This document shows, one piece after another, positions 1-4,905 of a stretch of 9,973 bases of DNA. Under the pieces are notes generated by a model. That model saw only the letters and a list, made by a program, of their open reading frames with translations, ran no database searches and had not been told where the DNA came from. The first letter of the stretch is position 1; each line of letters opens with the position of its first letter. The stretch is from contig JAEUIX010000150.1 of NCBI GenBank assembly GCA_016794945.1, positions 1-9,973 of the forward strand, written 5' to 3'. Source of the stretch: Phycisphaerae bacterium (lineage in GTDB: Bacteria > Planctomycetota > Phycisphaerae > Phycisphaerales > UBA1924). The translations under genes were made by a program, and so were the position numbers.

Positions 1-273
1 CGCGCCCTGCAGGTCCGCCGACGAAAGGTGGAACGGCGCTTCGCCGTCGCGGTCGCTGACGGCGGCCTCGATCAGCGTGGTGAACGCGGCGACGCCGCTC
101 TGCCGCATCGCGTGGATGTTGCGGGGGTCCGGCTCGAACGAATACAGGCGCGCATTGGGGAACGTCGCCCGAAGCCGCATCGTGTCTTCGCCGCGGTGCG
201 CGCCCAGTTCAACGACCACGCGGGCCGACGCCGTCGCCATCACCTGGGGCAGCAGCCGGTAGATGTCGGTCAT
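1..273 (-). CDS. FkbM-family SAM-dependent methyltransferase, N-terminal 91 residues (cut by window edge)
   Basis: The reading frame opens with ATG at 273 on the minus strand and stays open to base 1, so only the first 91 residues are present. They look like the Rossmann core of an FkbM-type (Methyltransf_21) methyltransferase. The SAM-binding loop VVVELGAHRGEDT is at about residues 19-31. An acidic strand end follows in YSFEPDPRN (44-52, with Glu47 the likely ribose-binding residue). The family-typical AVSDRDGEAPFH is at 71-82. FkbM enzymes mostly O-methylate sugars or natural products; the substrate cannot be read here. An AGGGAG Shine-Dalgarno-like site lies 7 nt before the ATG, which supports this start. 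The gene diverges from efp, and nothing shows a functional link to it. The fold is fairly sure; the exact subfamily is less so because the C-terminal part is missing. Confidence 0.8.
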   Translation of the reverse strand, partial: MTDIYRLLPQVMATASARVVVELGAHRGEDTMRLRATFPNARLYSFEPDPRNIHAMRQSGVAAFTTLIEAAVSDRDGEAPFHLSSADLQGA

Positions 274-280
274 GGGTCGG

Positions 281-286
281 CTCCCT
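281..286 (-). promoter_or_regulatory. Shine-Dalgarno site of the FkbM-type methyltransferase
   Basis: On the minus strand the sequence reads AGGGAG, 7 nt upstream of the ATG at 273. Spacing and complementarity to the 16S rRNA 3' end are good, and this fixes the start of the partial methyltransferase gene. Confidence 0.55.
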
Positions 287-323
287 GGCGGGCCCGCCCG
301 TGGGCTCGGGGCGGACTGACGGA

Positions 324-352
324 GTTATCGGCCGGATGGGCACGCGCCTGAA
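324..352 (-). promoter_or_regulatory. possible promoter for the methyltransferase gene
   Basis: On the minus strand a weak -35-like TTCAGG (352-347) is followed after 17 nt by GATAAC (329-324), which matches the -10 consensus at 4 of 6 positions. The spacing is good but the -35 is poor. The predicted transcript would have a leader of roughly 45 nt that contains the AGGGAG ribosome site. This is the best candidate in the 193-bp divergent region for the leftward gene; it is tentative. Confidence 0.25.
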
Positions 353-372
353 CGATCGTGACCCTCTGTCGA

Positions 373-401
373 TTGGCCCACGGCCGGGCACGGTCTAGAC
401 T
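373..401 (+). promoter_or_regulatory. probable sigma-70-type promoter of efp
   Basis: A -35-like TTGGCC (373-378, 4 of 6 consensus positions) and a -10-like TAGACT (396-401, 4 of 6) are separated by exactly 17 nt. Transcription would start near 408 and leave a leader of about 59 nt before efp. The -10 ends in ACT, like the boxes proposed for gltA and rpsU in this window, which adds some weight. Confidence 0.45.
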
Positions 402-441
402 GACGACCCCGGGACGTCCGGACCACCGAACACCGACCGAA

Positions 442-452
442 TCACTCAGCGA
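442..452 (+). promoter_or_regulatory. 11-nt leader motif shared with rpsU
   Basis: TCACTCAGCGA occurs here, 14 nt before the efp start codon. It occurs identically at 7095-7105, 11 nt before the rpsU start codon. Both copies lie inside the predicted 5' leaders of ribosome-associated genes. The function is unknown; a regulator site, an RNA element or coincidence are all possible. Confidence 0.35.
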
Positions 453-454
453 CC

Positions 455-459
455 GAGGA
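455..459 (+). promoter_or_regulatory. Shine-Dalgarno site of efp
   Basis: GAGGA lies 7 nt upstream of the efp ATG at 467, the normal spacing for a ribosome binding site. Confidence 0.6.
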
Positions 460-466
460 CCCGCGC

Positions 467-1021
467 ATGAAGGCCACCGAACTCCGCCCCGGCTACGGCG
501 TCAAGATGGACGGCAAGCTGTTCGTCATCACGAACTTCGAGCACCGCACGCCCGGCAACCTGCGCGCGTTCATCCAGCTCAAGCTCCGCAACATCCTCAC
601 CGGCCAGATCATCGAGAAGCGCCTGAGCTCCTCGGACGACCTGGAAGTGATCGAGATCGATCGGCGCGAGATGGAGTACCTGTACCCCGAGGGCAAGGAC
701 GCGGTCTTCATGGACACCGAGTCGTACGAACAGTACACGGTGTCCGCGGCCGTGCTGGGCGAGTCGCTGCTGTACCTCCGTCCCAACGCCAAGACCATTG
801 TGCTGCTGCACGACGGCCGGCCCATCCTCATCGAGCTGCCCGCGTCGGTGGAGCTCACGGTGAAGGACACGACGCCCGGCGTCAAGAAGGCCACGGTCAC
901 CAACGTGCAGAAGGACGCGGAGATGGAGACGGGCCTCAAGACACGCGTGCCCGACTTCATCTCGATCGGCGAGACGGTGAAGATCTCGACCGCCGACGGT
1001 TCGTACCTCAGCCGCGCCTGA
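467..1021 (+). CDS. efp: elongation factor P with Asn at the loop tip
   Basis: The 184-residue product matches EF-P in length (about 185-190) and along its whole sequence. EF-P binds next to the ribosomal E site and helps peptide bonds form at proline stretches. The N-terminal KOW-like domain (about 1-63) begins MKATELRPGYGVKMDG. Two OB domains follow (about 66-128 and 131-184), and the end RVPDFISIGETVKISTADG (159-177) is the classic domain III signature. The domain I loop reads RTPGNLRAF (27-35). Aligned on the PG and AF anchors with E. coli VKPGKGQAF, the residue equivalent to the modified Lys34 is Asn31. Asn cannot take beta-lysyl, rhamnosyl or aminopentanol groups, so this EF-P probably works unmodified or by another chemistry. 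The start is supported by GAGGA 7 nt upstream. aroK follows after 34 nt on the same strand. Confidence 0.96.
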   Translation: MKATELRPGYGVKMDGKLFVITNFEHRTPGNLRAFIQLKLRNILTGQIIEKRLSSSDDLEVIEIDRREMEYLYPEGKDAVFMDTESYEQYTVSAAVLGESLLYLRPNAKTIVLLHDGRPILIELPASVELTVKDTTPGVKKATVTNVQKDAEMETGLKTRVPDFISIGETVKISTADGSYLSRA

Positions 1022-1055
1022 GCGCACCGCGACGTTCCTTTGCCCCGACCCGGCG

Positions 1056-1622
1056 ATGGGTTCCGCGAGCGTCATCCTGATGGGCCTGCGCTGCTCGGGC
1101 AAGAGCACGCTGGGACCGCTCCTGGCCGCGCGCCGGGGCGCCCGGTTCATCGAGCTCGACGACGAGACGGCGCGGCTGTCGGGCCACCCCTCCGCCGGCG
1201 CGGCGCTCGGCGCCCTGGGCGAGTCGGAGTTCCGCCGGATCGAGGCCCGCGCGCTGGCGAGCATCGTCGACGGACTCGCCAGCGGCCCAACGGCCGTCGT
1301 CGCCCTTGGCGGCGGCACGCCAACGGCGCCCGGAGCCCCGGAGCATCTGGCCCGCGCCAAGGCCGCGGGCGCTGTGGTGCTCTACCTGTTCGCGCCGGCG
1401 GAAGTGCTCGCGGCCCGCTGGCTCACGGCGCCCGGTGACCGGCCCGCGCTGACCGGCCTCAGCGCCGCCGAGGAGGTGCGCTCGCTGCTGGCGCAGCGCC
1501 ACGAGCTCTACCAGTCGCTGGCGGACTTCACCGTGATCTCGCGACACCAGTCGCCCGAGGATTCCGTCCGCGGCCTCGCCGACGCCCTCGCGTCGATCGA
1601 GGCTCCGCCGCCGGCCGGTTGA
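1056..1622 (+). CDS. aroK: shikimate kinase
   Basis: The 188-residue protein is a P-loop kinase of the shikimate kinase family, which phosphorylates shikimate at the 3-OH with ATP in the cytoplasmic chorismate pathway. The Walker A loop GLRCSGKST is at 10-18. The shikimate-binding strand FIELDDE (31-37) carries Asp35, equivalent to Asp34 of known enzymes. The usual preceding Asp32 is Glu33 here. GESEFRRIE (55-63) supplies the substrate-binding Arg, ALGGGT (83-88) is the glycine triplet, the lid contains DRPALTG (128-134, Arg129), and QRHELY (147-152) gives the late Arg148. All the main contacts are therefore kept. No Shine-Dalgarno sequence is visible before the ATG. The gene starts 34 nt after the efp stop without its own obvious promoter, so co-transcription with efp is likely. 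Its stop is 1 bp from that of the convergent rhomboid gene. Confidence 0.9.
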   Translation: MGSASVILMGLRCSGKSTLGPLLAARRGARFIELDDETARLSGHPSAGAALGALGESEFRRIEARALASIVDGLASGPTAVVALGGGTPTAPGAPEHLARAKAAGAVVLYLFAPAEVLAARWLTAPGDRPALTGLSAAEEVRSLLAQRHELYQSLADFTVISRHQSPEDSVRGLADALASIEAPPPAG

Positions 1623-1623
1623 A

Positions 1624-2781
1624 TCACCCCCCGAGACCCGCGCGGGGCGCGGCCGCCCGCAACGACTTGGCCAGGGCGTCCAGCTCCGCATCGCGCAGGC
1701 GCGGCTCGGCGGCGTCCAGGGCCGCGGCGGCCCGCGCCGGTTCGCCGGTGTACCGCGTCGCGATCAGCGCCACCATCAGCCACGCCCGCGGGGCCTCGGG
1801 GTCGGCGGCGTACGCGCGCGCGAACCGCTCGTAGGCCGCGCCGGCCAATCGGTGTGCCCCCGCGGCGAACAGGGCGTTGGCCAGGTCGATCTGGTGCCGC
1901 CTGCTGAGGGCCGCGCCGGGCCCGTCACCCGCGCCGGCCAGCAGGGCCTCGTACGCGCCGGCGGCGGCGGCGATGTCGCCCTCGCCCAGGCGTCGTGCGC
2001 ACCGCTCGCGGAGCTCGGCCAGGCGGACGCTCTCGGGCGACGGCTCCTGGGCCGCGGCCGAACGCTCGGCCTTCTCGCGGACCACCACGGCCTCGCGGAT
2101 CTGCCGCCGCCGTTCGGCGTGCCGCACGATCGCCAGCAGGTCCCACGATTCGCGCGGCAGCAGGCGTGTCGAAAGCAGGAACACCGCGACGCCGACGCCG
2201 GCGGCGTACCCCCCCAGGTGCGCCCATGTCGCGATGTTGCCGGACTTGCCGGCGCCGGTCAGGTAGATGTCCTTGGCGATGGCGAACGCGATGAACCACC
2301 ACGCCGGGATCGCGAACACGCCGATCACGAAGAAGAACACCAGGCAGCGCACGTGCGTCCGCGGGAAGAACACCAGCGCCGCACCCGTCACCGCCGCCAC
2401 CGCCCCCGAAGCGCCGATCACCGGCCCCCGCTCCAGCGCGCAGTGAACTCCGCCCGCCGCCGCCGCCCCGGCGAGGTAGAAGGTCAGATAGCCGAGGTGC
2501 CCGTAGCGGTCTTCGACGCTCGCGCCGAAGACCCAGAGCACGACCATGTTGCCCAGGACGTGGAAGAAGTCGGCGTGGAGGAACGCGTAGGTGAACAGAG
2601 TGGCCGCCCGGGGGTGCTCGGGGTCGAGGGCCATCGCCTCGAGCAGCTGCTGGGCGCCGGCCGGATCGGTGCGCCCCAGGTAGCTCGACGCCATGAACGC
2701 CACGAGATTCACGAAGACCAGACTCGTGTTGACGAGCGGCCGTCGGCGCTGCGGTCGGTCCGTACCGATGGGGATCAGCAC
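1624..2781 (-). CDS. rhomboid-family intramembrane serine protease with C-terminal helical-repeat (TPR-like) tail
   Basis: The 385-residue product cleaves transmembrane helices inside the membrane if it is active. The first ~205 residues are a rhomboid core. TM1 is at about 18-35, and HADFFHVLGN (69-78) gives the HxxxxHxxxN motif. GASG (123-126) holds the nucleophile Ser125, and WAHLGGYAAG (186-195) holds the partner His188, so the Ser-His dyad is complete. After a charged segment (210-255), residues ~255-385 are Ala-rich amphipathic helices with TPR-like pairs, for example around GDIAAAAGAYEALL and LAGAAYERFARAYAADPEAP. This tail should lie in the cytoplasm and bind a partner. The GTG start at 2781 gives the common rhomboid N terminus (MLIPIGTDRP), and a -10-like box only 6 nt upstream suggests a leaderless mRNA. 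The substrate is unknown. The gene is convergent with aroK and divergent from gltA. Confidence 0.9.
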   Translation of the reverse strand: MLIPIGTDRPQRRRPLVNTSLVFVNLVAFMASSYLGRTDPAGAQQLLEAMALDPEHPRAATLFTYAFLHADFFHVLGNMVVLWVFGASVEDRYGHLGYLTFYLAGAAAAGGVHCALERGPVIGASGAVAAVTGAALVFFPRTHVRCLVFFFVIGVFAIPAWWFIAFAIAKDIYLTGAGKSGNIATWAHLGGYAAGVGVAVFLLSTRLLPRESWDLLAIVRHAERRRQIREAVVVREKAERSAAAQEPSPESVRLAELRERCARRLGEGDIAAAAGAYEALLAGAGDGPGAALSRRHQIDLANALFAAGAHRLAGAAYERFARAYAADPEAPRAWLMVALIATRYTGEPARAAAALDAAEPRLRDAELDALAKSLRAAAPRAGLGG

Positions 2782-2787
2782 GGGCCG

Positions 2788-2793
2788 ATGGTA
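2788..2793 (-). promoter_or_regulatory. -10-like box 6 nt before the rhomboid start codon (leaderless type)
   Basis: On the minus strand TACCAT is followed by CGGCCC and then the GTG start. A -10 element at this distance would place the transcription start at or next to the first codon. No Shine-Dalgarno sequence is present. The same layout, TAGGAT then CGGCCC then ATG, precedes the lipoprotein gene at 6971. The -35 region is weak. Confidence 0.45.
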
Positions 2794-2815
2794 CGTCCCG
2801 GACCCGGATTTGTGC

Positions 2816-2845
2816 CCGACAGAAGGGCCCGGCCGGGCCTAAACT
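2816..2845 (+). promoter_or_regulatory. probable promoter of gltA
   Basis: A -35-like CCGACA (2816-2821, 4 of 6) and a -10-like TAAACT (2840-2845, 4 of 6) are 18 nt apart. The spacer contains a 14-bp perfect palindrome that ends right against the -10. The -10 region (gccgggcct, two variable bases, then act) is nearly identical to that proposed for rpsU. The predicted leader before gltA is about 77 nt. Confidence 0.4.
2826..2839. repeat. 14-bp perfect palindrome inside the gltA promoter spacer
   Basis: GGCCCGGCCGGGCC equals its own reverse complement. It fills most of the spacer between the proposed -35 and -10 of gltA. It could be an operator for a dimeric regulator, or simply a product of very high GC content. 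It lies about 45-58 bp from the divergent rhomboid start. Confidence 0.4.
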
Positions 2846-2928
2846 CCGCCTCCCCGCAGGGGGCCCGGTCGCTTCGGCGCCGGGTCGAACCACGCACGCC
2901 GACTCCGGGGTCTGGAAAGAGCCACGCC

Positions 2929-4059
2929 ATGCCGCTGACTTCCAAGGGTCTTGAGGGAATCGTCGCCGCCGAAACGCGCATGTCGTTCATCGACGGCGAG
3001 AAGGGCGTTCTCGAGTACGTCGGCATCCCGATCGACGATCTGGCTCGCCATTCGACGTTCGAGGAAACCACCTTCCTGCTCTGGAACAAGCGCCTTCCCA
3101 AGGCCGATGAACTCGCGGCGTTCAACGCGGACCTGCGGGCACGCTACGCCCCCCCGGGCGCCGCCATGAAGATGCTCGCGGGCCTGCCGACCGCCGCCCA
3201 GCCCATGCACATGCTGCGGACCATGGTCTCGGCCCTGGCGATGTTCGACCCCGAGCCCAACCGCAACGACGTGCCCTCGGCCCGCGTCAAGGCGCTGAAC
3301 ATCCTCGCCTCCACGCCCGCGATCGTCGCGGCGTTCGACCGCCAGCGGCGCGGGCTGGCGCCCGTGGCTCCCAGGGCCGACCTGTCCTTCGCCGCCAATT
3401 TCCTTTACATGCTCAACGGCAAGGAACCCACGCCGACCATGGCGCGGGCCTTCGACGCCTGCATGATCCTGCACGCCGACCACGGACTGAACAACTCAAC
3501 ATTCTCCGCCCGCGTCGTCATCAGCACGATGTCCGACGTCTATTCGGCCATCACCGCGGCCATCGGCTCGCTCCGCGGGCCGCTGCACGGCGGCGCCAAC
3601 GAAGACGTGATGAAGATGCTCAACGAAATCCCCACGGTCGCCGCCGCCGAGGGGTACATCCAGGGCAAGCTGGAGCGCAAGGACAAGATCGCCGGCTTTG
3701 GCCACCGCGTCTACAAGGCGTACGACCCGCGCGCCACCTACCTCAAGACGCTCGCCAAGCAGCTCGCCACCGACACCGGCAACACCCCGCTCTACGAGAA
3801 GTCGCAGGCCATCGAGCAGGTCATGCTCCGCGAGAAGGCCGCCAAGGGCATCTACCCCAACGTCGACTTCTACTCCGCCACCACCTACCACTGCATCGGC
3901 CTGCAGCTCGACCTGTTCACCCCCATGTTCGCGCTGTCGCGCATCGCCGGCTGGAGCGGGCACGTCATCGAGCAGCTCGAGGGCAACCGCCTGTTCCGCC
4001 CCGACGCCGAGTACATCGGCCCCCACGCCGCCCCGTACACCCCGATCGCGCAGCGGTGA
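2929..4059 (+). CDS. gltA: citrate synthase
   Basis: The 376-residue protein condenses oxaloacetate with acetyl-CoA to citrate, the first step of the TCA cycle. The family motifs are all present. LHADHGLNNSTFSAR (181-195) is the substrate-binding loop. GPLHGGANED (217-226) holds the catalytic His220 (E. coli His264). GFGHRVYKAYDPRA (256-269) holds His259 (His305) and an oxaloacetate-binding Arg. NVDFYSA (311-317) holds the catalytic Asp313 (Asp362). GWSGHVIEQ and NRLFRPDAEYIGP complete the C terminus. The length fits the short dimeric type rather than the ~430-residue allosteric type. I chose the ATG at 2929 because GGAAAGA lies 8 nt upstream. The frame is open upstream to 1852, but that stretch is antisense to the rhomboid gene and has no citrate synthase similarity. 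A 2-methylcitrate synthase role cannot be excluded, but no prp genes are nearby. Confidence 0.94.
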   Translation: MPLTSKGLEGIVAAETRMSFIDGEKGVLEYVGIPIDDLARHSTFEETTFLLWNKRLPKADELAAFNADLRARYAPPGAAMKMLAGLPTAAQPMHMLRTMVSALAMFDPEPNRNDVPSARVKALNILASTPAIVAAFDRQRRGLAPVAPRADLSFAANFLYMLNGKEPTPTMARAFDACMILHADHGLNNSTFSARVVISTMSDVYSAITAAIGSLRGPLHGGANEDVMKMLNEIPTVAAAEGYIQGKLERKDKIAGFGHRVYKAYDPRATYLKTLAKQLATDTGNTPLYEKSQAIEQVMLREKAAKGIYPNVDFYSATTYHCIGLQLDLFTPMFALSRIAGWSGHVIEQLEGNRLFRPDAEYIGPHAAPYTPIAQR

Positions 4060-4074
4060 ACAACCGGTGCACGG

Positions 4075-4104
4075 CGCGGCCGATTGGCCGCGGGATCCCC
4101 TTTC
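4075..4104 (+). terminator. possible terminator hairpin after gltA
   Basis: Starting 15 nt after the gltA stop, a perfect 7-bp stem CGCGGCC/GGCCGCG (4075-4081 with 4086-4092) encloses a GATT loop. Only a weak T run (TTT at 4101-4103) follows after several C residues, so termination may be incomplete or need Rho. Confidence 0.4.
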
Positions 4105-4183
4105 GTCGCACTGAATCCGGGCAAACCCCGTCCGCGAACACACCGCGAACCCGGGGGTCGCTGCCGGAGCGTCGCACCGCCCG

Positions 4184-4212
4184 TTGACGGGCGACAGTCG
4201 CCGTGCAACGAT
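4184..4212 (+). promoter_or_regulatory. possible promoter of the secreted-protein gene
   Basis: TTGACG (4184-4189) matches the -35 consensus at 5 of 6 positions. AACGAT, 17 nt downstream (4207-4212), is a weak -10 (3 of 6). The TTG also sits in the loop of a perfect 6-bp inverted repeat CGCCCG/CGGGCG (4178-4193), which may be an operator or a hairpin. Transcription would start near 4219 and give a leader of about 70 nt. The rest of the gltA-to-4292 gap (232 bp) shows only this element and the gltA hairpin. Confidence 0.35.
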
Positions 4213-4291
4213 CCGCCCTTCCGAAGCCGCCGGGGGCCCCGCGCGGCACGGAACTCCAACTCGAACCAAGGCCCACACGAAAGAGGTATCC

Positions 4292-4843
4292 ATGAACCGT
4301 CTGTTCCTCCCCGTCGCCGCGATCGTCTGCTGCGTCAGCCCCGTGCTCGCCGCCGACAAGATCGACAACCCCGAGTACAAGCAGTGGTCGGCGTACAAGG
4401 CCGGCACGTCCGTGACGATGAAGACCGACTCGGAGGCCGCCGGCAACAAGTCCTCGATGTCGATGACGACCAAGCTGGTCGAAGTCACCGGCGACAAGGT
4501 CGTGCTCGAGACGGTCATGACCATCGACGCGGGCGGCCAGAAGATGGACATGCCGGCGCAGAAGCGCGACGTGCCCGCCAAGATCGAGAAGCCGGCCGAG
4601 ACCAAGACCGACGAGAAGGCCCCCAAGCCCAAGACCGGCGAGGAGGAGATCGAGGTCGCCGGCAAGAAGTACAAGGCCAAGTGGACCGAGACGACCACCG
4701 AGCAGAACGGCATGAAGTCCATCGCCAAGGTCTGGACCAGCGACGAGGTCCCCGGCACCGTGCTGAAGATGGAGAGCAAGACGACCGGCGCGATGGAGGC
4801 GACCAGCAAGGGCGTGGTCACCGAGATCAAGATCGTCAAGTAA
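4292..4843 (+). CDS. secreted Lys/Glu-rich protein of unknown function
   Basis: I do not recognise a named family. The 183-residue product begins with a Sec-type signal peptide: MNR, a hydrophobic core (residues 4-19, with an unusual Cys-Cys pair at 13-14) and a likely cleavage after VLA at residue 20. The mature part is rich in Lys, Thr and Glu and has alternating beta-strand patterns (about 38-80 and 120-183), for example KLVEVTGDKVVLETVMTI. A flexible Lys/Pro/Glu linker (about 93-118) splits it. The segment KVWTSDEVPGTVLKMES (146-162) resembles a phrase I associate with small exported proteins of Planctomycetota, but this is from memory. There are no catalytic motifs. The start at 4292 has AAGAGG 5 nt upstream. 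An upstream in-frame TTG at 4184 falls inside the probable promoter, so it is rejected. The gene is monocistronic and followed by a strong terminator. Confidence 0.75.
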   Translation: MNRLFLPVAAIVCCVSPVLAADKIDNPEYKQWSAYKAGTSVTMKTDSEAAGNKSSMSMTTKLVEVTGDKVVLETVMTIDAGGQKMDMPAQKRDVPAKIEKPAETKTDEKAPKPKTGEEEIEVAGKKYKAKWTETTTEQNGMKSIAKVWTSDEVPGTVLKMESKTTGAMEATSKGVVTEIKIVK

Positions 4844-4875
4844 CCGCGGCGCCCCGCCACGAGACACCGAGAGAG

Positions 4876-4901
4876 AGGCCCGGAGCAATCCGGGCCTTTT
4901 T
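4876..4901 (+). terminator. intrinsic terminator with GNRA-type GCAA tetraloop
   Basis: A perfect 9-bp stem AGGCCCGGA/TCCGGGCCT (4876-4884 with 4889-4897) closes on a GCAA tetraloop and runs directly into TTTT. It starts 32 nt after the stop of the secreted-protein gene. It is the only textbook Rho-independent terminator in the window. On the minus strand the same hairpin follows the histidine kinase stop but has no T run, so it should act mainly on plus-strand transcription. Confidence 0.92.
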
Positions 4902-4905
4902 CGTT

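Noticed and set aside
446..1360. 304-codon minus-strand frame opposite efp and aroK
   Set aside because: It covers two clearly conserved plus-strand genes and shows no domain of its own.
1852..2928. N-terminal extension of the citrate synthase frame by 359 codons
   Set aside because: It is antisense to the rhomboid gene, has no family similarity, and a Shine-Dalgarno-supported ATG exactly matches the citrate synthase N terminus at 2929.
4178..4193. Second terminator hairpin (CGCCCG-TTGA-CGGGCG) between gltA and the secreted-protein gene
   Set aside because: The stem is perfect but only 6 bp and no T run follows. It overlaps a better -35 candidate, so it is noted under that promoter rather than called a terminator.
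4184..4291. TTG start for a longer form of the secreted protein
   Set aside because: The TTG lies in a likely -35 element and inverted repeat. The ATG at 4292 has AAGAGG at the right distance and begins a signal peptide, which an N-terminal extension would bury.
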